Positions 1-8,448 of a stretch of 18,592 nucleotides of DNA are shown piece by piece. Location: positions 1-18,592 of the forward strand of contig JADKAQ010000048.1 in NCBI GenBank assembly GCA_016719105.1, written 5' to 3'. Position 1 is the stretch's first letter; each line of letters opens with the position of its first letter. The notes under the pieces were generated by a model. It was not told where the DNA came from. It saw only the letters and a program-made list of their open reading frames with translations, and did no database searches. Source of the DNA: Gemmatimonadota bacterium. GTDB lineage: Bacteria > Gemmatimonadota > Gemmatimonadetes > Gemmatimonadales > Gemmatimonadaceae. The position numbers and the translations under genes were made by a program.

Positions 1-31
1 TGAACATGAGGAAGGGTGTCACCTTCGTCAT
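1..31 (-). CDS. VOC/PhnB-like protein, 5' end only
   Basis: Only the first ten codons are in the window, reading MTKVTPFLMF, before it leaves the left edge. That opening resembles PhnB-type proteins of the vicinal oxygen chelate superfamily, which often begin 'M.KITPFLWF'. A good ribosome binding site (AAGGAG on the minus strand, 40-45) lies 8 nt before the ATG, which supports the start. It follows the attC-like site at 183-244, as expected for the next cassette. Identification from ten residues is tentative; the remainder outside the window would settle it. Confidence 0.5.
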   Translation of the reverse strand, partial: MTKVTPFLMF

Positions 32-182
32 CGGAGATGCTCCTTGCTTCGGGGGGGCGATGGGAAAGCAGTCGGCATAGTCACTCAGAGGTACGCGTGG
101 GTACGGTCTGCACAATGCCAGAGGTCAGCTGCCGTCGCGTGGAGACCACGCGCGCGAAGTGAGTGCACCGTGATGCGGCTGT

Positions 183-244
183 CAGCAACACGCCTCGTCA
201 GGCGGCCGGTCGCCAGGCAGATCCTGACGCACGGCGCGTTGGCG
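183..244 (-). other. attC-like recombination site
   Basis: Minus-strand reading starts with CGCCAACG and ends with GTGTTGCTG, 62 bp. The two halves are inverted copies: CGTCAGG (196-202) pairs perfectly with CCTGACG (223-229), and the outer AACACGCC/GGCGCGTT arms pair at 7 of 8 positions. It lies between the lipoprotein gene (stop at 313) and the VOC gene starting at 31. The terminal boxes are degenerate relative to RYYYAAC/GTTRRRY, but the fold is strong. Confidence 0.55.
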
Positions 245-312
245 TGTCCCGCCTCTCGACAAGCACTGACCGCAGCGACACGGGGCCTCTGTTCGATAGT
301 TCACGACAACGC

Positions 313-714
313 TCAGTCCTGGCGAACGAACGTCACATCGAGTGGCGACGCGGCTCCAGATCGGAACCGCACACGTAGCGTGTGCGCATCCCGCGCATGC
401 GCCACGATCAATCCGCTCGTAGCGGGCGCACCGACGATTGTCATGCCGGCGACCAAGGAGTCGCCCTCAATCCGCCCACCACCTTCCCACGCGACACCCG
501 AGAACGTGAGCCGCGCCCCCAGCACACCCATCTCGCTTGACTTCGAGGTAACCGACAATTCAACGAACTCGAGCGACGGCGTCACCGAGCGCCACGCACC
601 AGCGAACGCCGCTGGGGACGAAGCCTCGAACGCTGTCTCCGACGGCCCGGCCGGCCCCGCCGCGCATCCAATCGTCGCGCACAGCAGGGTCATCACCGAC
701 ACCCAACGCATCAT
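313..714 (-). CDS. Hypothetical lipoprotein
   Basis: An intact 133-residue reading frame. The N-terminus has a short signal peptide: hydrophobic VMTLLCATIG followed by Cys17, a lipobox-like site, so the mature protein is probably a lipid-anchored envelope protein. The rest is a small, Gly/Ser/Val-rich domain with alternating hydrophobic residues suggesting beta strands ('LEFVELSVTS', 'HTLRVRFRSG'). I recognise no named family. A second ATG directly follows the first, so the start could be one codon later. It is flanked by attC-like sites at 764-818 and 183-244, making it a single-gene cassette. No frameshift is apparent. Confidence 0.7.
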   Translation of the reverse strand: MMRWVSVMTLLCATIGCAAGPAGPSETAFEASSPAAFAGAWRSVTPSLEFVELSVTSKSSEMGVLGARLTFSGVAWEGGGRIEGDSLVAGMTIVGAPATSGLIVAHARDAHTLRVRFRSGAASPLDVTFVRQD

Positions 715-763
715 CGGGACTCCAGTTGAGCGATCACTGACACTACTCCAAGAGCTTGCGGTC

Positions 764-818
764 GGTCAACGCCAGGATCGGCGCGTGCGCTATCGTGCGC
801 TGCAATATCGGGTTGGGC
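764..818 (-). other. attC-like recombination site (short)
   Basis: Minus strand: GCCCAAC (812-818, matches RYYYAAC) to GTTGACC (764-770, near GTTRRRY), 55 bp, with GCGC-rich pairing arms in the middle. It sits between the VOC gene (stop 906) and the lipoprotein gene (start 714). Box match is good on one side only and the stem is weak, so this is a moderate call. Confidence 0.45.
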
Positions 819-905
819 AGCACCCACGCGCGAGGGCGCTTGGCTCAGCAGCCATCACACAGCGGCTTCTCGCCGCAGGTAGCAGGCAACCGCCTGGGAA
901 CCAGG

Positions 906-1277
906 CTAGTCGTCCGTGTCTCCGTAGAGCGCGATCAAGTTCCCCTCGGAGTCCACCACCTCGGCCCGAAAGCCGTAACCGCCAATCTCGTGGACATCGC
1001 GCCGCACGTCGCCGCCATGGGGTTGGACTGCCGCCACTGCCGCGCGTAGTCGCCCAGTGACGTTGAACCAGAGCATCACGCCGTGTTCCGATGGCTCCGC
1101 GGTGCTGTCCGGGACCAGGCAGCCCATCTGTCCTCCACTAGGCGTCGGGAGCATGCCAAGTGGCTTCGAGCCGGTCTGCTGCTTCGAGACCGGTGCGCCG
1201 AGAACCGCGGAATAGAAGCGGATCGCTCGGTCCAGGTCGCGGACCTGGATATCGAACCACGCGAGATTGTGTGTCAT
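906..1277 (-). CDS. VOC family (glyoxalase/bleomycin-resistance fold) protein
   Basis: An intact 123-residue protein with the hallmarks of a single vicinal-oxygen-chelate unit: N-terminal WFDIQVRDLDRAIRFYSAVLG, a central GGQMGCLVPD / GVMLWFNV segment, and a C-terminal FRAEVVDSEGNLIALYG. This matches the COG3324-type group of small VOC proteins, which act as metal-dependent enzymes or binding proteins with unknown substrates. Metal ligands cannot be assigned with certainty, though Glu near the C-terminus (in DSEGN) is in the usual ligand position. The length is normal. The cassette is bounded by the attC-like sites at 1350-1409 (upstream) and 764-818 (downstream). Confidence 0.85.
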   Translation of the reverse strand: MTHNLAWFDIQVRDLDRAIRFYSAVLGAPVSKQQTGSKPLGMLPTPSGGQMGCLVPDSTAEPSEHGVMLWFNVTGRLRAAVAAVQPHGGDVRRDVHEIGGYGFRAEVVDSEGNLIALYGDTDD

Positions 1278-1349
1278 GGGTGAGCGTCTGGAACTGGGTG
1301 CTGGTCGAAAGCCCGGCTGTGAGCTGGAACGGGCGTCTTCTTCATCGCT

Positions 1350-1409
1350 GCCCTACGTTCAGGTACCGCGGAGGCGCACCGCACCGTCCGCGACCGCCGG
1401 TCGTTAGGC
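1350..1409 (-). other. attC-like recombination site
   Basis: Minus strand: GCCTAAC (1403-1409) to CTGAACGTAGGGC (ends 1350), 60 bp. The TAA stop of the upstream serine hydrolase is inside GCCTAAC. Inner arms GGTCGCGGA and the reverse complement GGTACCGCGGA pair with two extra bases on one side, the asymmetry expected of attC hairpins with extrahelical bases. It ends 73 bp before the VOC start at 1277. Confidence 0.7.
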
Positions 1410-2664
1410 GGCGCCTGTGATTCGCTTGCCCCGCGTGCGCCAGGCTGACGCGAAGGCGAGCAGCACGATGCCGCACGCCCCCCAACCAAGCAGAGGCATC
1501 ACTCGCCGAATCTCCGAAGGGATGGTGAGCACGTCAGGCAGGCCGGTTTGCCAGAACACCCACTCCGCGCCGAGCTGCGACGCGAGTGCCTTGCTGCCGG
1601 TCGCCAGGACGATGATCGCGTCCTCCGTGTCGGGGTTGATCCGGACCGTTGCACTGATCGCTGGCTCATTGGCTCCGTCATGGCCGAAGATGACGCCGCC
1701 ATTCTTCGTCGGCGCGTACAGCACGGTGCCCAACCCCCAGAGGTCGGCGCCCATCGATCGTGCCTCGGCGATGCGCATCGACTCGAGCGTCTTCCTGGCG
1801 AGTGGGCTCCCCTCGACCGTTCGCAGCTGCGCCAGGACCAACTTGACCATGTCGCTGGCAGACGTAGTGAACCCCGTCGCTGCCCGTGACGCGTACTGGT
1901 AGATCGGTGCTGGCCGGCCGTCGGCGTAGTATGACTTGGCCGAGTTGGTCGTTGCAGAAAGGTCGGCGTATCCCGAGCGCGTCATGCCGAGGGGGTGGAG
2001 CACCTCGCGAGTGACGAAGGTGTCGAACCGCTCTCCCGAGAGTTCTTCCACCAGCAGCTCGAGCAGCAAGTAGCCACCGCCCGAGTACCGAAACTGAGAG
2101 CCTGGCTGGATCCCCACGGCGACGGGCGAGGAAGGGCGGCCGCTGGATGCCCGAGGCGCGGCCAGCGCCTCCTCCAATGTTGGAAGGGCCTCGTCTCGTC
2201 GATAGTCCCCGAAGCCAAGGCCATCGGTCAAACCGGCCGTGTGACTGAGAAGTCGCCGCGCGGTGACTTCACGCGAATCGAACGCGGTTGATGGAAGGTG
2301 CCATCGCGTGAGGTAGCCCTCCAACCGGTCGATCGAGGTCCAGCTTGCCTTGCTCCAACAGCTTCATGACGGCATGTGCCGGGATCCACTTGCTCACGGA
2401 CGCGGTGGCGAAGACGCTATTCCGGTCGATGGTGTCGCGACTCGCGGAATAGAACTCAGCGCCGATGGCGCCTCTCCTGATCAGGATGACGGCAGTGTTG
2501 GCGCGATTCCCCGCGTTGATGATGGGGATGGCGGCTTGCATGAAGGCGCGGGGATCATCCGTGGGCGCAAGCGGTCGCCGCCACCAGCCAAAGAGTGCGC
2601 CACCGAGAATCCCGGCGGCCCACAAGATGACCAGCAGCACGGTCACGCCGGCGCGTTTCACCAT
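1404..2664 (-). CDS. Serine hydrolase, beta-lactamase class C fold, membrane-anchored (one frameshift)
   Basis: Member of the PF00144 beta-lactamase/penicillin-binding-like serine hydrolases, about 419 residues when joined. Start at 2664 is preceded by purine-rich AAGGAT/GGAGG. An N-terminal membrane segment (residues about 5-26, VTVLLVILWAAGILGGALF) is followed by the catalytic SxxK motif as SVSK (residues 89-92), then LLSHTAGLT, a YSGGG form of the YxN motif, and HDGAN as the third motif. A second membrane segment lies close to the C-terminus (PLLGWGACGIVLLAFASAW). The frame changes near 2321, where one extra G after CCGGTT splits the gene; removing it restores LDRPVEGYLTRW. The TAA stop lies in the attC box GCCTAAC. 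The substrate is unknown; family members are esterases, peptidases or penicillin-binding proteins. Confidence 0.85.
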
Positions 2665-2713
2665 GGGGATCCTTGGCCTCCAGCATCTGTTGCGGCCTCA
2701 TCACGCGAGCGCC

Positions 2714-3922
2714 CTAACGACGCAAGCCCCGCACGACCACGCGTTCGACGTCATCGGCATCGAACGACACACCGGCCACATAGTCGCGCCCGAACTCGAA
2801 CGGCGCAAACCGACGCGGGAGCGTCACCTCGGCCCGCCACGTACCGTCCGGTGCGAACACGCTCCACGTCTGCGGCGTCGTGGGGGCGAGGGGCGCCCCG
2901 GGACCCGGCAGGCCGAAGCCGGGATCAAAGGGACCGACCCACAACTCACCATCGGGCCCGAACACGAGACGACTGAAGGCGGGAGCGGTGCTCGCGAATG
3001 GGAACGCCTGCACCGCCGTCGTCATCTGCTGGCGTACGGCCGGCGGGGCGTCCCGGTTGGCGTCGAGGTACGCCTGACGCACCAGGGCGCGCTCCTCCTC
3101 GCGAATAGCGCGCGGCGCGATGTCGCGGCTGATGCGGACGCGCGCACGCCCCGTGGGCCCGTAGCAGGTGAGCACCAGCCGATCAGAGTATCCGGCGCAC
3201 GCGCTGGAGTCGGACGCGGCGACCACGCCTTCCGCCTCGAGCAGCTGACGGGCGGGGGTGCCGTTGATCGGGCTTGTCCGGTATCCGGGCATCGTGACAA
3301 GGGGAGCAGCGGAGTCGCCCGCGGCGTCGGCGACCGTGAGCGTGTAGAAGATGATCTGGCGCTCACGCTCGGCCATCGGCGCGCCATCCGTGACGAGTAC
3401 GTAGGACGTCGCGCCCGCGCCAAGACCGATGCGTTGCGGGGTGCGACTCCCGGCGCGGCGCGCCGGTCGCAGGCTACGAACCAAGCGGCCGGATGGCTCG
3501 AAGACATGGGCGCGCGAGTCCCCGTCGACGCCGACCAGCGTGTCGCCCCCGCCGCAGCAGTCGGGTGATCCGGCGAAACTCACCGGGCCGCTCCCCGCCC
3601 GTCCCAATGCACGCACGAACCGCCCATCGCGTGAGAACACGCGGATCTCGTTGCTGGCGCCGTTCGCGACGGCCACGCCGCCATCCGCGAGACGAACCAC
3701 ACCACGCACGGCTGCAAACTCGCTCGCGGGGTCGTCGGTCACGCCGAGTTCAAGAAGGGGCTGTGCGCTCAGGCTCCAGATCGCGCGCGGCTTCGCGCTC
3801 TGCGAATAGGTGGCGAGGCGCACACCGGCGCTGTCACGCGTGGCTTGTGCAAGGCCGACGGGGGACCAGGAGGCCAGCGCGAAGAGCGTCACGGCGAGTA
3901 GCAGACGCAGGGACATGAGCAA
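2714..3922 (-). CDS. Secreted beta-propeller (NHL/6-bladed) protein, Gemmatimonadota type
   Basis: An intact 402-residue protein. The signal peptide (residues 1-26, ending in GLAQ) is followed by RDSAGVRLATYS, typical of a large paralogous family of secreted 6-bladed beta-propeller proteins in Gemmatimonadota. Propeller-like repeats are visible: VVRLADGGVAVANGAS, EIRVFSRDGRFVRALGRAGSGP, THVFEPSGRLVR-like blades, LVFGPDGELWVG and TWSVFAPDGTWRAEVTLP. The C-terminus has the usual FEFGRDYVAGVSFDADDVE segment. Function is unknown; such propellers bind ligands or partners outside the membrane. The alternative start is Met3. It lies only 49 bp upstream of the serine hydrolase at 1404-2664 with no convincing attC between, so the two may share a transcript. 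It is divergent from the plus-strand serine hydrolase at 4048. Confidence 0.8.
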   Translation of the reverse strand: MLMSLRLLLAVTLFALASWSPVGLAQATRDSAGVRLATYSQSAKPRAIWSLSAQPLLELGVTDDPASEFAAVRGVVRLADGGVAVANGASNEIRVFSRDGRFVRALGRAGSGPVSFAGSPDCCGGGDTLVGVDGDSRAHVFEPSGRLVRSLRPARRAGSRTPQRIGLGAGATSYVLVTDGAPMAERERQIIFYTLTVADAAGDSAAPLVTMPGYRTSPINGTPARQLLEAEGVVAASDSSACAGYSDRLVLTCYGPTGRARVRISRDIAPRAIREEERALVRQAYLDANRDAPPAVRQQMTTAVQAFPFASTAPAFSRLVFGPDGELWVGPFDPGFGLPGPGAPLAPTTPQTWSVFAPDGTWRAEVTLPRRFAPFEFGRDYVAGVSFDADDVERVVVRGLRR

Positions 3923-4047
3923 TCGGGTGGTAGTGCGACCGAAGGCCGGGTTGAGTTGCGGCCGAACGTTGGCACGATGCGATCTCGAGAGGTAGTCTCA
4001 ATGGCGCCCGCGATGTGACAGGACTCGACCCTTACGGACACGACCGC
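3923..4047. promoter_or_regulatory. Divergent intergenic region
   Basis: 125 bp between two divergently oriented secreted-protein genes (minus-strand beta-propeller, plus-strand serine hydrolase). Both promoters must lie here or just inside the genes. No clear -35/-10 pair or operator palindrome was recognised. Confidence 0.4.
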
Positions 4048-5584
4048 ATGACGCACGGACGACGCTCACCCTGGCTTTCCCCTCTCGTGGTTTGCCATTC
4101 TCGCGTTCACCTCGTCGCGCCGTGGACCACGTCGGCGGACGCCCAGACGCGCCGCCACGAAGAACCCGCTGGCCGGATTCGACCAGTACGTCATGGCGGC
4201 GATGAAGCAGTGGAAGGTGCCGGGCTCGCGATTGCGGCTGTCCGGGGCGACTCGGTGATCATGCTCAAGGGCTACGGCGTCCGCACGGTCGGCGGGACCG
4301 ACTCGGTGAACGCCCAGACGATGTTCGCGATCGGCTCCTCCTCGAAGGCCTTTACCGCCGCGACGCTCGAGATGCTCGCCGACGAGGGGAGAATCCGCTT
4401 CGACAATCGCTGACCGAGTACCTCCCGTGGTTCGAGATGTACGACCCGTGGGTCACCCGCGAGATCACGGTGCGCGATCTCCTGCTGCATCGCAGCGGGA
4501 TGAGCCGCGGCGACAACATCTGGTATGCCACCACGAACAGTCGGGAGGACATCGTCCGGTCGATCCGACGACTCGCGCCGACCACCAGCTTTCGCTCGCA
4601 CTTCCAGTACCAGAACCTGATGTACATCACCGCCGGCGAGGTGGCGCACGCGGTGACGGGACAGAGCTGGGACGACCTGATCAAGTCCCGGATCTTCGCA
4701 CCCCTCCGCATGACGTCGTCCAACACGTCGGTAAGGGAGCTGGCAGGCAATCCGAACGTCGCCACCCCACACGCGGAACTCGGCGGTGTGGTCACGGCGA
4801 TCCCGTATCGGAACATCGACAACGCGGGGGCAGCCGGGTCGATCAACTCCAACGCTGCCGACATGGCACAGTGGCTCCCGCTTGTGGATCAACAACGGCT
4901 CCTTCGAGGAAGCGATTGCTGAGCGACGCGATGGTGCGCGAGGCGACGGCCCCGCAGTTCACCGTCGATGATCCAGACATGATCGCCCGCCTGATGTCGC
5001 CCCGCTTTCTGGGTTACGGCTTCGGGTGGTTTGTCGAGGACTTCCGCGGCCAGCGCTGGGTGAACCACGGCGGCAACATCGACGGGATGGCGGCCATGGT
5101 TGGATTCCTCCCCGAAAGCAGGATCGGGATGGTCATCCTCACCAACATGAACCAGTCCGACGTCACCCTCCCGTTGATGGCCAACGCCTTCGATCGGCTC
5201 CCGGGATATCCCCAGCCAAGGACTACAACGCCGAGTACTACGCGGCCGAGCAGGCCGACCAGGCTCGGCGTCGGGCCGCCGCGAAGCCTCCGGTCAAGGT
5301 CGAGGGGACCAAGCCGTCGCTTCCGCTCGAGGCATACGCCGGGACCTACACGGACAGCTTCATGGGAACGGCCACCGTACGGTTGGACGGCGGGAAGCTC
5401 TTCATCAAGTACGACAAGAGCGCGATCGTCGGTGAGCTCGAGCATTTTCCACTTCGACTCATTTGTCGCGACGATGAACGATGCGATCATGGGGAAGATG
5501 CCGGTGACCTTCAAGATCGGCACTAGCGGCAAGGTCGTCGCCATGCAGTTCCCGCTGGCCTCTGCCGACTGGATCAAGCGGTAG
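4048..5584 (+). CDS. Secreted serine hydrolase, beta-lactamase fold with C-terminal DUF3471-like domain (multiple frameshifts)
   Basis: Read across frames this is a roughly 510-residue PF00144 hydrolase and the only plus-strand gene in the array. The start at 4048 gives MTHGRRSPWLSP, a hydrophobic stretch and a likely cleavage site after SADAQ. Then follow KQWKVPGLAIAAVRGD, the catalytic SxxK as SSSK (4337-4348), LLLHRSGMSRGDN, the YxN motif as YQN, GYGFGWFVEDFRG, and NHGGNIDG as third motif. The C-terminal part (LEAYAGTYTDSFMGTATV onward) looks like the DUF3471 domain common in these enzymes. Frames change near 4155, 4224, 4408, 4885, 4906, 5213 and 5445, each by about one base, while motifs remain perfect, which suggests sequencing indels. 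It converges on the CPBP gene. Confidence 0.8.
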
Positions 5585-5591
5585 GGCCGTG

Positions 5592-6315
5592 CTACGGCGA
5601 GGATACGCGCGGGCGAGGTACCCGCTTACCCCCGCGACGAGTACCAGCGGCAGCACCATGTCGAGGAGGAGGCCTGTAAGCCCTGTCGCTTCCAAGCGCG
5701 CGGCCCCATTGCCGGGCACGAGGAGCCCCGGGCCGAGCGGTCCGGTCGAGAACAGGCATACGAGACCAAGTTCCACCCGAGATGGAGGCCGATCGGGCGC
5801 GATGGACTTCGTCTTGGCGAAGGCCAGCGCGAACATGAAGCCGAACGCGCCAGTCAAGACGAAGATGAAGGCCATCATGACCGGATTCCCAACAATGCCG
5901 TAGGAGAACCAGTGGTAGACACCGAACGCCGCCGCCGCGAGCAGCACGCCGCGGCGCGCGCCGAGCCGGCGGATGGCCTGGTACAACAGATACCCGCGAA
6001 AGAGCAGCTCCTCGTAGAGCACGGAGTTCACGTTCCAGCGCACGCTTCGTATGAGCAACGCGGCGTCTGCCGCGGGATTCAGTCGCCATGGCACGTCGGC
6101 GACCGCAGCGTGCCCGAGTTGCTGCACGACGACGGCGAGACCAGCCACGAGAAAGCCCGCCCCGAACTGGCGCATGCGCAAAACCGGCGCGTCCAGACCG
6201 AGAGCGTCGAGGCCCTTCCCTCGAGTCGAAGAAGGATCCACGAGACGGTCAGCAGGAGTGGGCCGATCATCGCAGGGGGATGTTGGAGCAGTGCTAGGGG
6301 CTGACGTCTCCCCAT
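5592..6315 (-). CDS. CPBP family intramembrane metalloprotease (frameshifts)
   Basis: Polytopic membrane protein of about 240 residues with CPBP (Abi/CAAX-processing, PF02517) signatures: EELLFRGYLLYQAIRR carries the EExxxR motif and FGVYHWFSYG carries the FxxxH motif, together the presumed metal/catalytic residues. Membrane segments are visible at PAMIGPLLLTVSWILL, FGAGFLVAGLAVVVQQL, VLLAAAAFGVYHW, VMMAFIFVLTGAFGFMFALAF and LLLDMVLPLVLVAGVSGYLA. The start at 6315 gives the first membrane segment; a frameshift near 6230 joins it to the main frame. The exact stop is uncertain: the main frame runs into the convergent hydrolase, whereas a neighbouring frame stops at 5592, near the normal family length. 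The substrate is unknown. Confidence 0.75.
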
Positions 6316-6343
6316 TACGAGCGCGTTCGGGTTCTGTTTCGCC

Positions 6344-6403
6344 GCCGAACGCTCCGGGGCAGTGGCGGCACGAAGCGCCGGCCGCTGCAACCGCTGGTTA
6401 GTC
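6344..6403 (-). other. attC-like recombination site
   Basis: Minus strand: GACTAAC (6397-6403) to GCGTTCGGC (6344-6350), 60 bp, the same length as the site at 1350-1409. GCAGCGGC in the left half pairs with GCCGCCACTGC in the right half around a CTTC-type tip. It lies between the serine hydrolase stop (6464) and the CPBP start (6315), 28 bp from the latter. Confidence 0.62.
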
Positions 6404-6463
6404 CGCCCCACGCAAGGTTTGACCAATCGTGCCATCAGCCGGTCGCCGCATTGCGCTCCGCGG

Positions 6464-7625
6464 TCATTGGACGTGCGCTGCGTGATCGGCGATGAGGGCG
6501 GCCAGAAGGTCCTTGAATGGGGCCTCGACCACGCCGTCGCTCACGTTCGTCACGAGCAGCACCGCGAAATCCTTGCGCGGCGCGAGAGTCGCCTCCGCCA
6601 ACCAGAAGTTGTTGCTACCGAGGTGCCGCAGGAGTCGCCCCCCGGCCCATTCCGCTTCGGTCACGACCCATCCGGGTGCGTAGCCCCAGTCACTCCCACC
6701 AGGAGAGTGGAGGCGCTGCCAGGTCGCCTGCTTGAGGAAGCGCTGATCACCGCGCGCTCCGCGAAGGTGGGCCGCGACGAATCGGGCCCAGTCAGCGAGG
6801 GTCGTGTGGATCGTTCCCGCCGGTCCGGTGGCGGCGGGATTGTCGGCGTTCGGACCGAGGGCGACGGGCGACCATCCATCCGCTCCACGAGTGTGTCCCA
6901 ACGGTTGATTCAACGGTCCCGGCGTGCCTGGCGCGCCGAATCCTGTTTGTGTCATGCCGAGCGGCTCGAAGACTTCGTGCCGCATCAGGTCCTCCAGGGG
7001 AGAATCGGTCAACGCCTCGATCATGACTCCGGCTACAAGGAAGCCCGAGTTCGAATAGACGCTCTCGGTATTCGGGTGTCGTCGCCGGCGCGCTTCTGAG
7101 TCCCTGTTCCACGAACCAACGACGCTGCTCGCGCGGTGAGCCACCCCGGGCGACCATCTGCTGCCACAGGTCCTCGCTGAAGTTGAGTGGCGCACCGGAA
7201 CGATGAGTCAGCAGCCAAAGGATCGGCACATCTTTCCAAGCCGGGTGGATTGCCGGCCCGATGACAGCGCCGATCGTCGTGTCCCAGCTGAGCACCCCGC
7301 GGTCGACCAAGCGCGCGACGAGCGTCGCGGTCATTGCATTGGTGCACGACCCTATGTGCCACTGGTCGTCGATCGTCACCTTCTCGGTTGCCGTCCACGA
7401 GCGGACGCCTACCGCGCCGACCGCCTCAAGGCCGTCGGCGGTCACGATGGCGGCGCCGAGGGCCGGGAGTCGGCCCTTCTGCAGCAGCGGAACGATGATC
7501 CCCGACAGGTCGCGCGGCGCAGGGGCACTCGCGCGATCCTGCCGTTCAGACGACCCGCAAGAGAGCGAGAGAATGCTTAGCACTACCAAGAGTCCCGGTA
7601 GTGCAGCGGGTGACCGGCGCTTCAT
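6464..7625 (-). CDS. Serine hydrolase lipoprotein, beta-lactamase fold, with Asn at the SxxK lysine position (one frameshift)
   Basis: About 386 residues joined. An N-terminal lipoprotein signal (LLVVLSILSLSC, Cys23) indicates an envelope-anchored enzyme. PF00144 features in order: GRLPALGAAIVTADG, HIGSCTNAMTATL (residues 90-101), LLTHRSGAP, YSNSGFLVAGVMIEAL as the YxN motif, GPAGTIHTTLADWARFVAAHL, and HLGSNNFW as the third motif. The nucleophile motif reads S93-C-T-N96 where family members have SxTK; the codon is AAT at 7338-7340. If real, the general-base lysine is lost; a base-call error is the alternative. A frameshift near 7080 separates the two halves. Downstream is the attC-like site at 6344-6403, upstream the site at 7654-7757. 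Confidence 0.8.
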
Positions 7626-7653
7626 GGTTCAGACCACCCTCGTCCCTGTAGGT

Positions 7654-7757
7654 GATTGTACGTCGCTTGTCAGGAGGCGTCGGAGCATCGAGTGACGGGA
7701 AGTCGATCGTCCCGCTGCTGCCTGCCGTATCGGGTCCGATTCACCGCGTGGTTAGGC
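7654..7757 (-). other. attC-like recombination site (degenerate right end)
   Basis: Minus strand: GCCTAAC (7751-7757), with the TAA stop of the SLOG-like gene inside it. The right end is not clear; GCGACGTACAATC (7654-7666) is the best candidate, giving 104 bp. A local stem CGGGA/TCCCG (7696-7700 with 7710-7714) lies inside. It ends 28 bp before the serine hydrolase start. The left box is certain, the extent is not. Confidence 0.5.
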
Positions 7758-8291
7758 CGCACCCGCCGCGGCAACGTGTGTGACCAACCCAAGAGCTCGC
7801 AGCTGCGCTTCCAGTTCCACGGCGTTGGCCCAGGGAAGTATTGGAGAGTTCTTCCGTTCGTCTGGCGGATTGGAAAGCAAGCCATCTGACCACCCACCGC
7901 AACCAACAAGCGGAAGCAGCGGACGCTTGTGCAGCCACGCCAGGCAGACTTCTGAGATCGTTCCTGCTCTGCCACCAATGACAATGCAGGCGTCCCCCGA
8001 CAAAGCCATGAGTAGGTTTCTGGCGTCTCCCATCCCGCACGGCACCACGACGGTTGCGGGCCAGTCAGCGGGTGGCATCTGGTCGGGCGGAACGATGCTC
8101 AGCACCTGTCCACCCGCCGCGATCGCTCGCTCGGCCGCGACTCTGGTCGCTGGGCTACCGCATCCGCTGACTACCGTAATGCCCAAGCGCGCCAAAAGGT
8201 CGCCCGCATCGCCTGCGCGGGCGTAGGCATCTGAACCTGGCTCGGCACTGCCAAGCACGCTGACTTGTGGGCGGCGGAAGGATGAGGACAT
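7752..8291 (-). CDS. SLOG/LOG-like Rossmann protein (TIGR00725 type)
   Basis: An intact protein of 179 residues from the Met at 8291; a longer frame exists upstream, but that part overlaps the attC-like site and lacks family resemblance. It opens with VSVLGSAEPGSDAYARAGDAGDLLARLGITVVSGCG, a Rossmann-fold start, and has the characteristic IVIGGRAGTISEVCLAWLHKRPLLPLVG segment (the GGxxGTxxE signature of LOG-type/lysine-decarboxylase-like proteins). Relatives bind nucleotides or cleave cytokinin riboside monophosphates; the TIGR00725 group has no settled function. The TAA stop is inside an attC box. Single-gene cassette. Confidence 0.85.
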   Translation of the reverse strand: MSSSFRRPQVSVLGSAEPGSDAYARAGDAGDLLARLGITVVSGCGSPATRVAAERAIAAGGQVLSIVPPDQMPPADWPATVVVPCGMGDARNLLMALSGDACIVIGGRAGTISEVCLAWLHKRPLLPLVGCGGWSDGLLSNPPDERKNSPILPWANAVELEAQLRALGLVTHVAAAGAA

Positions 8292-8313
8292 GGCGTGGTG
8301 TGTTCGGGCGAAC

Positions 8314-8401
8314 GCCCAGCGTTCAGTTGCAAGAAGGTCCAGCAATGCGAGCGGAGCGGAGTCTCGGGCGCTCGCTTGTCCAACGCGAGTTGTGGTTAGG
8401 C
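8314..8401 (-). other. attC-like recombination site
   Basis: Minus strand: GCCTAAC (8395-8401) to CTGAACGCTGGGC (ends 8314), 88 bp. The central arms AAGCGAGCG and CGCTCGCATT form a clear stem; GG.AC-type outer arms also pair with offsets. Position: 48 bp after the NTF2-like gene stop and 22 bp before the SLOG-like start. Confidence 0.7.
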
Positions 8402-8448
8402 ATCACGGGAGCTGAACCACGTGGCCAACGCGCTGTTGTCACGCGGCA

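Noticed and set aside
44..1060. A 338-codon plus-strand frame at the left end
   Set aside because: It runs antisense through the lipoprotein gene, an attC-like site and the VOC gene and has the composition of a shadow frame.
2660..2718. Possible attC between the beta-propeller gene and the serine hydrolase
   Set aside because: The spacer is about 50 bp, the box at the stop (CGTTAGGGC) has the wrong orientation for the array, and no palindrome is present.
2465..3568. A long plus-strand open frame of 367 codons
   Set aside because: It is antisense to the serine hydrolase and beta-propeller genes, is Arg/Gly/Pro-rich, and shows no domain; it is open because of high GC at third positions of the minus-strand genes.
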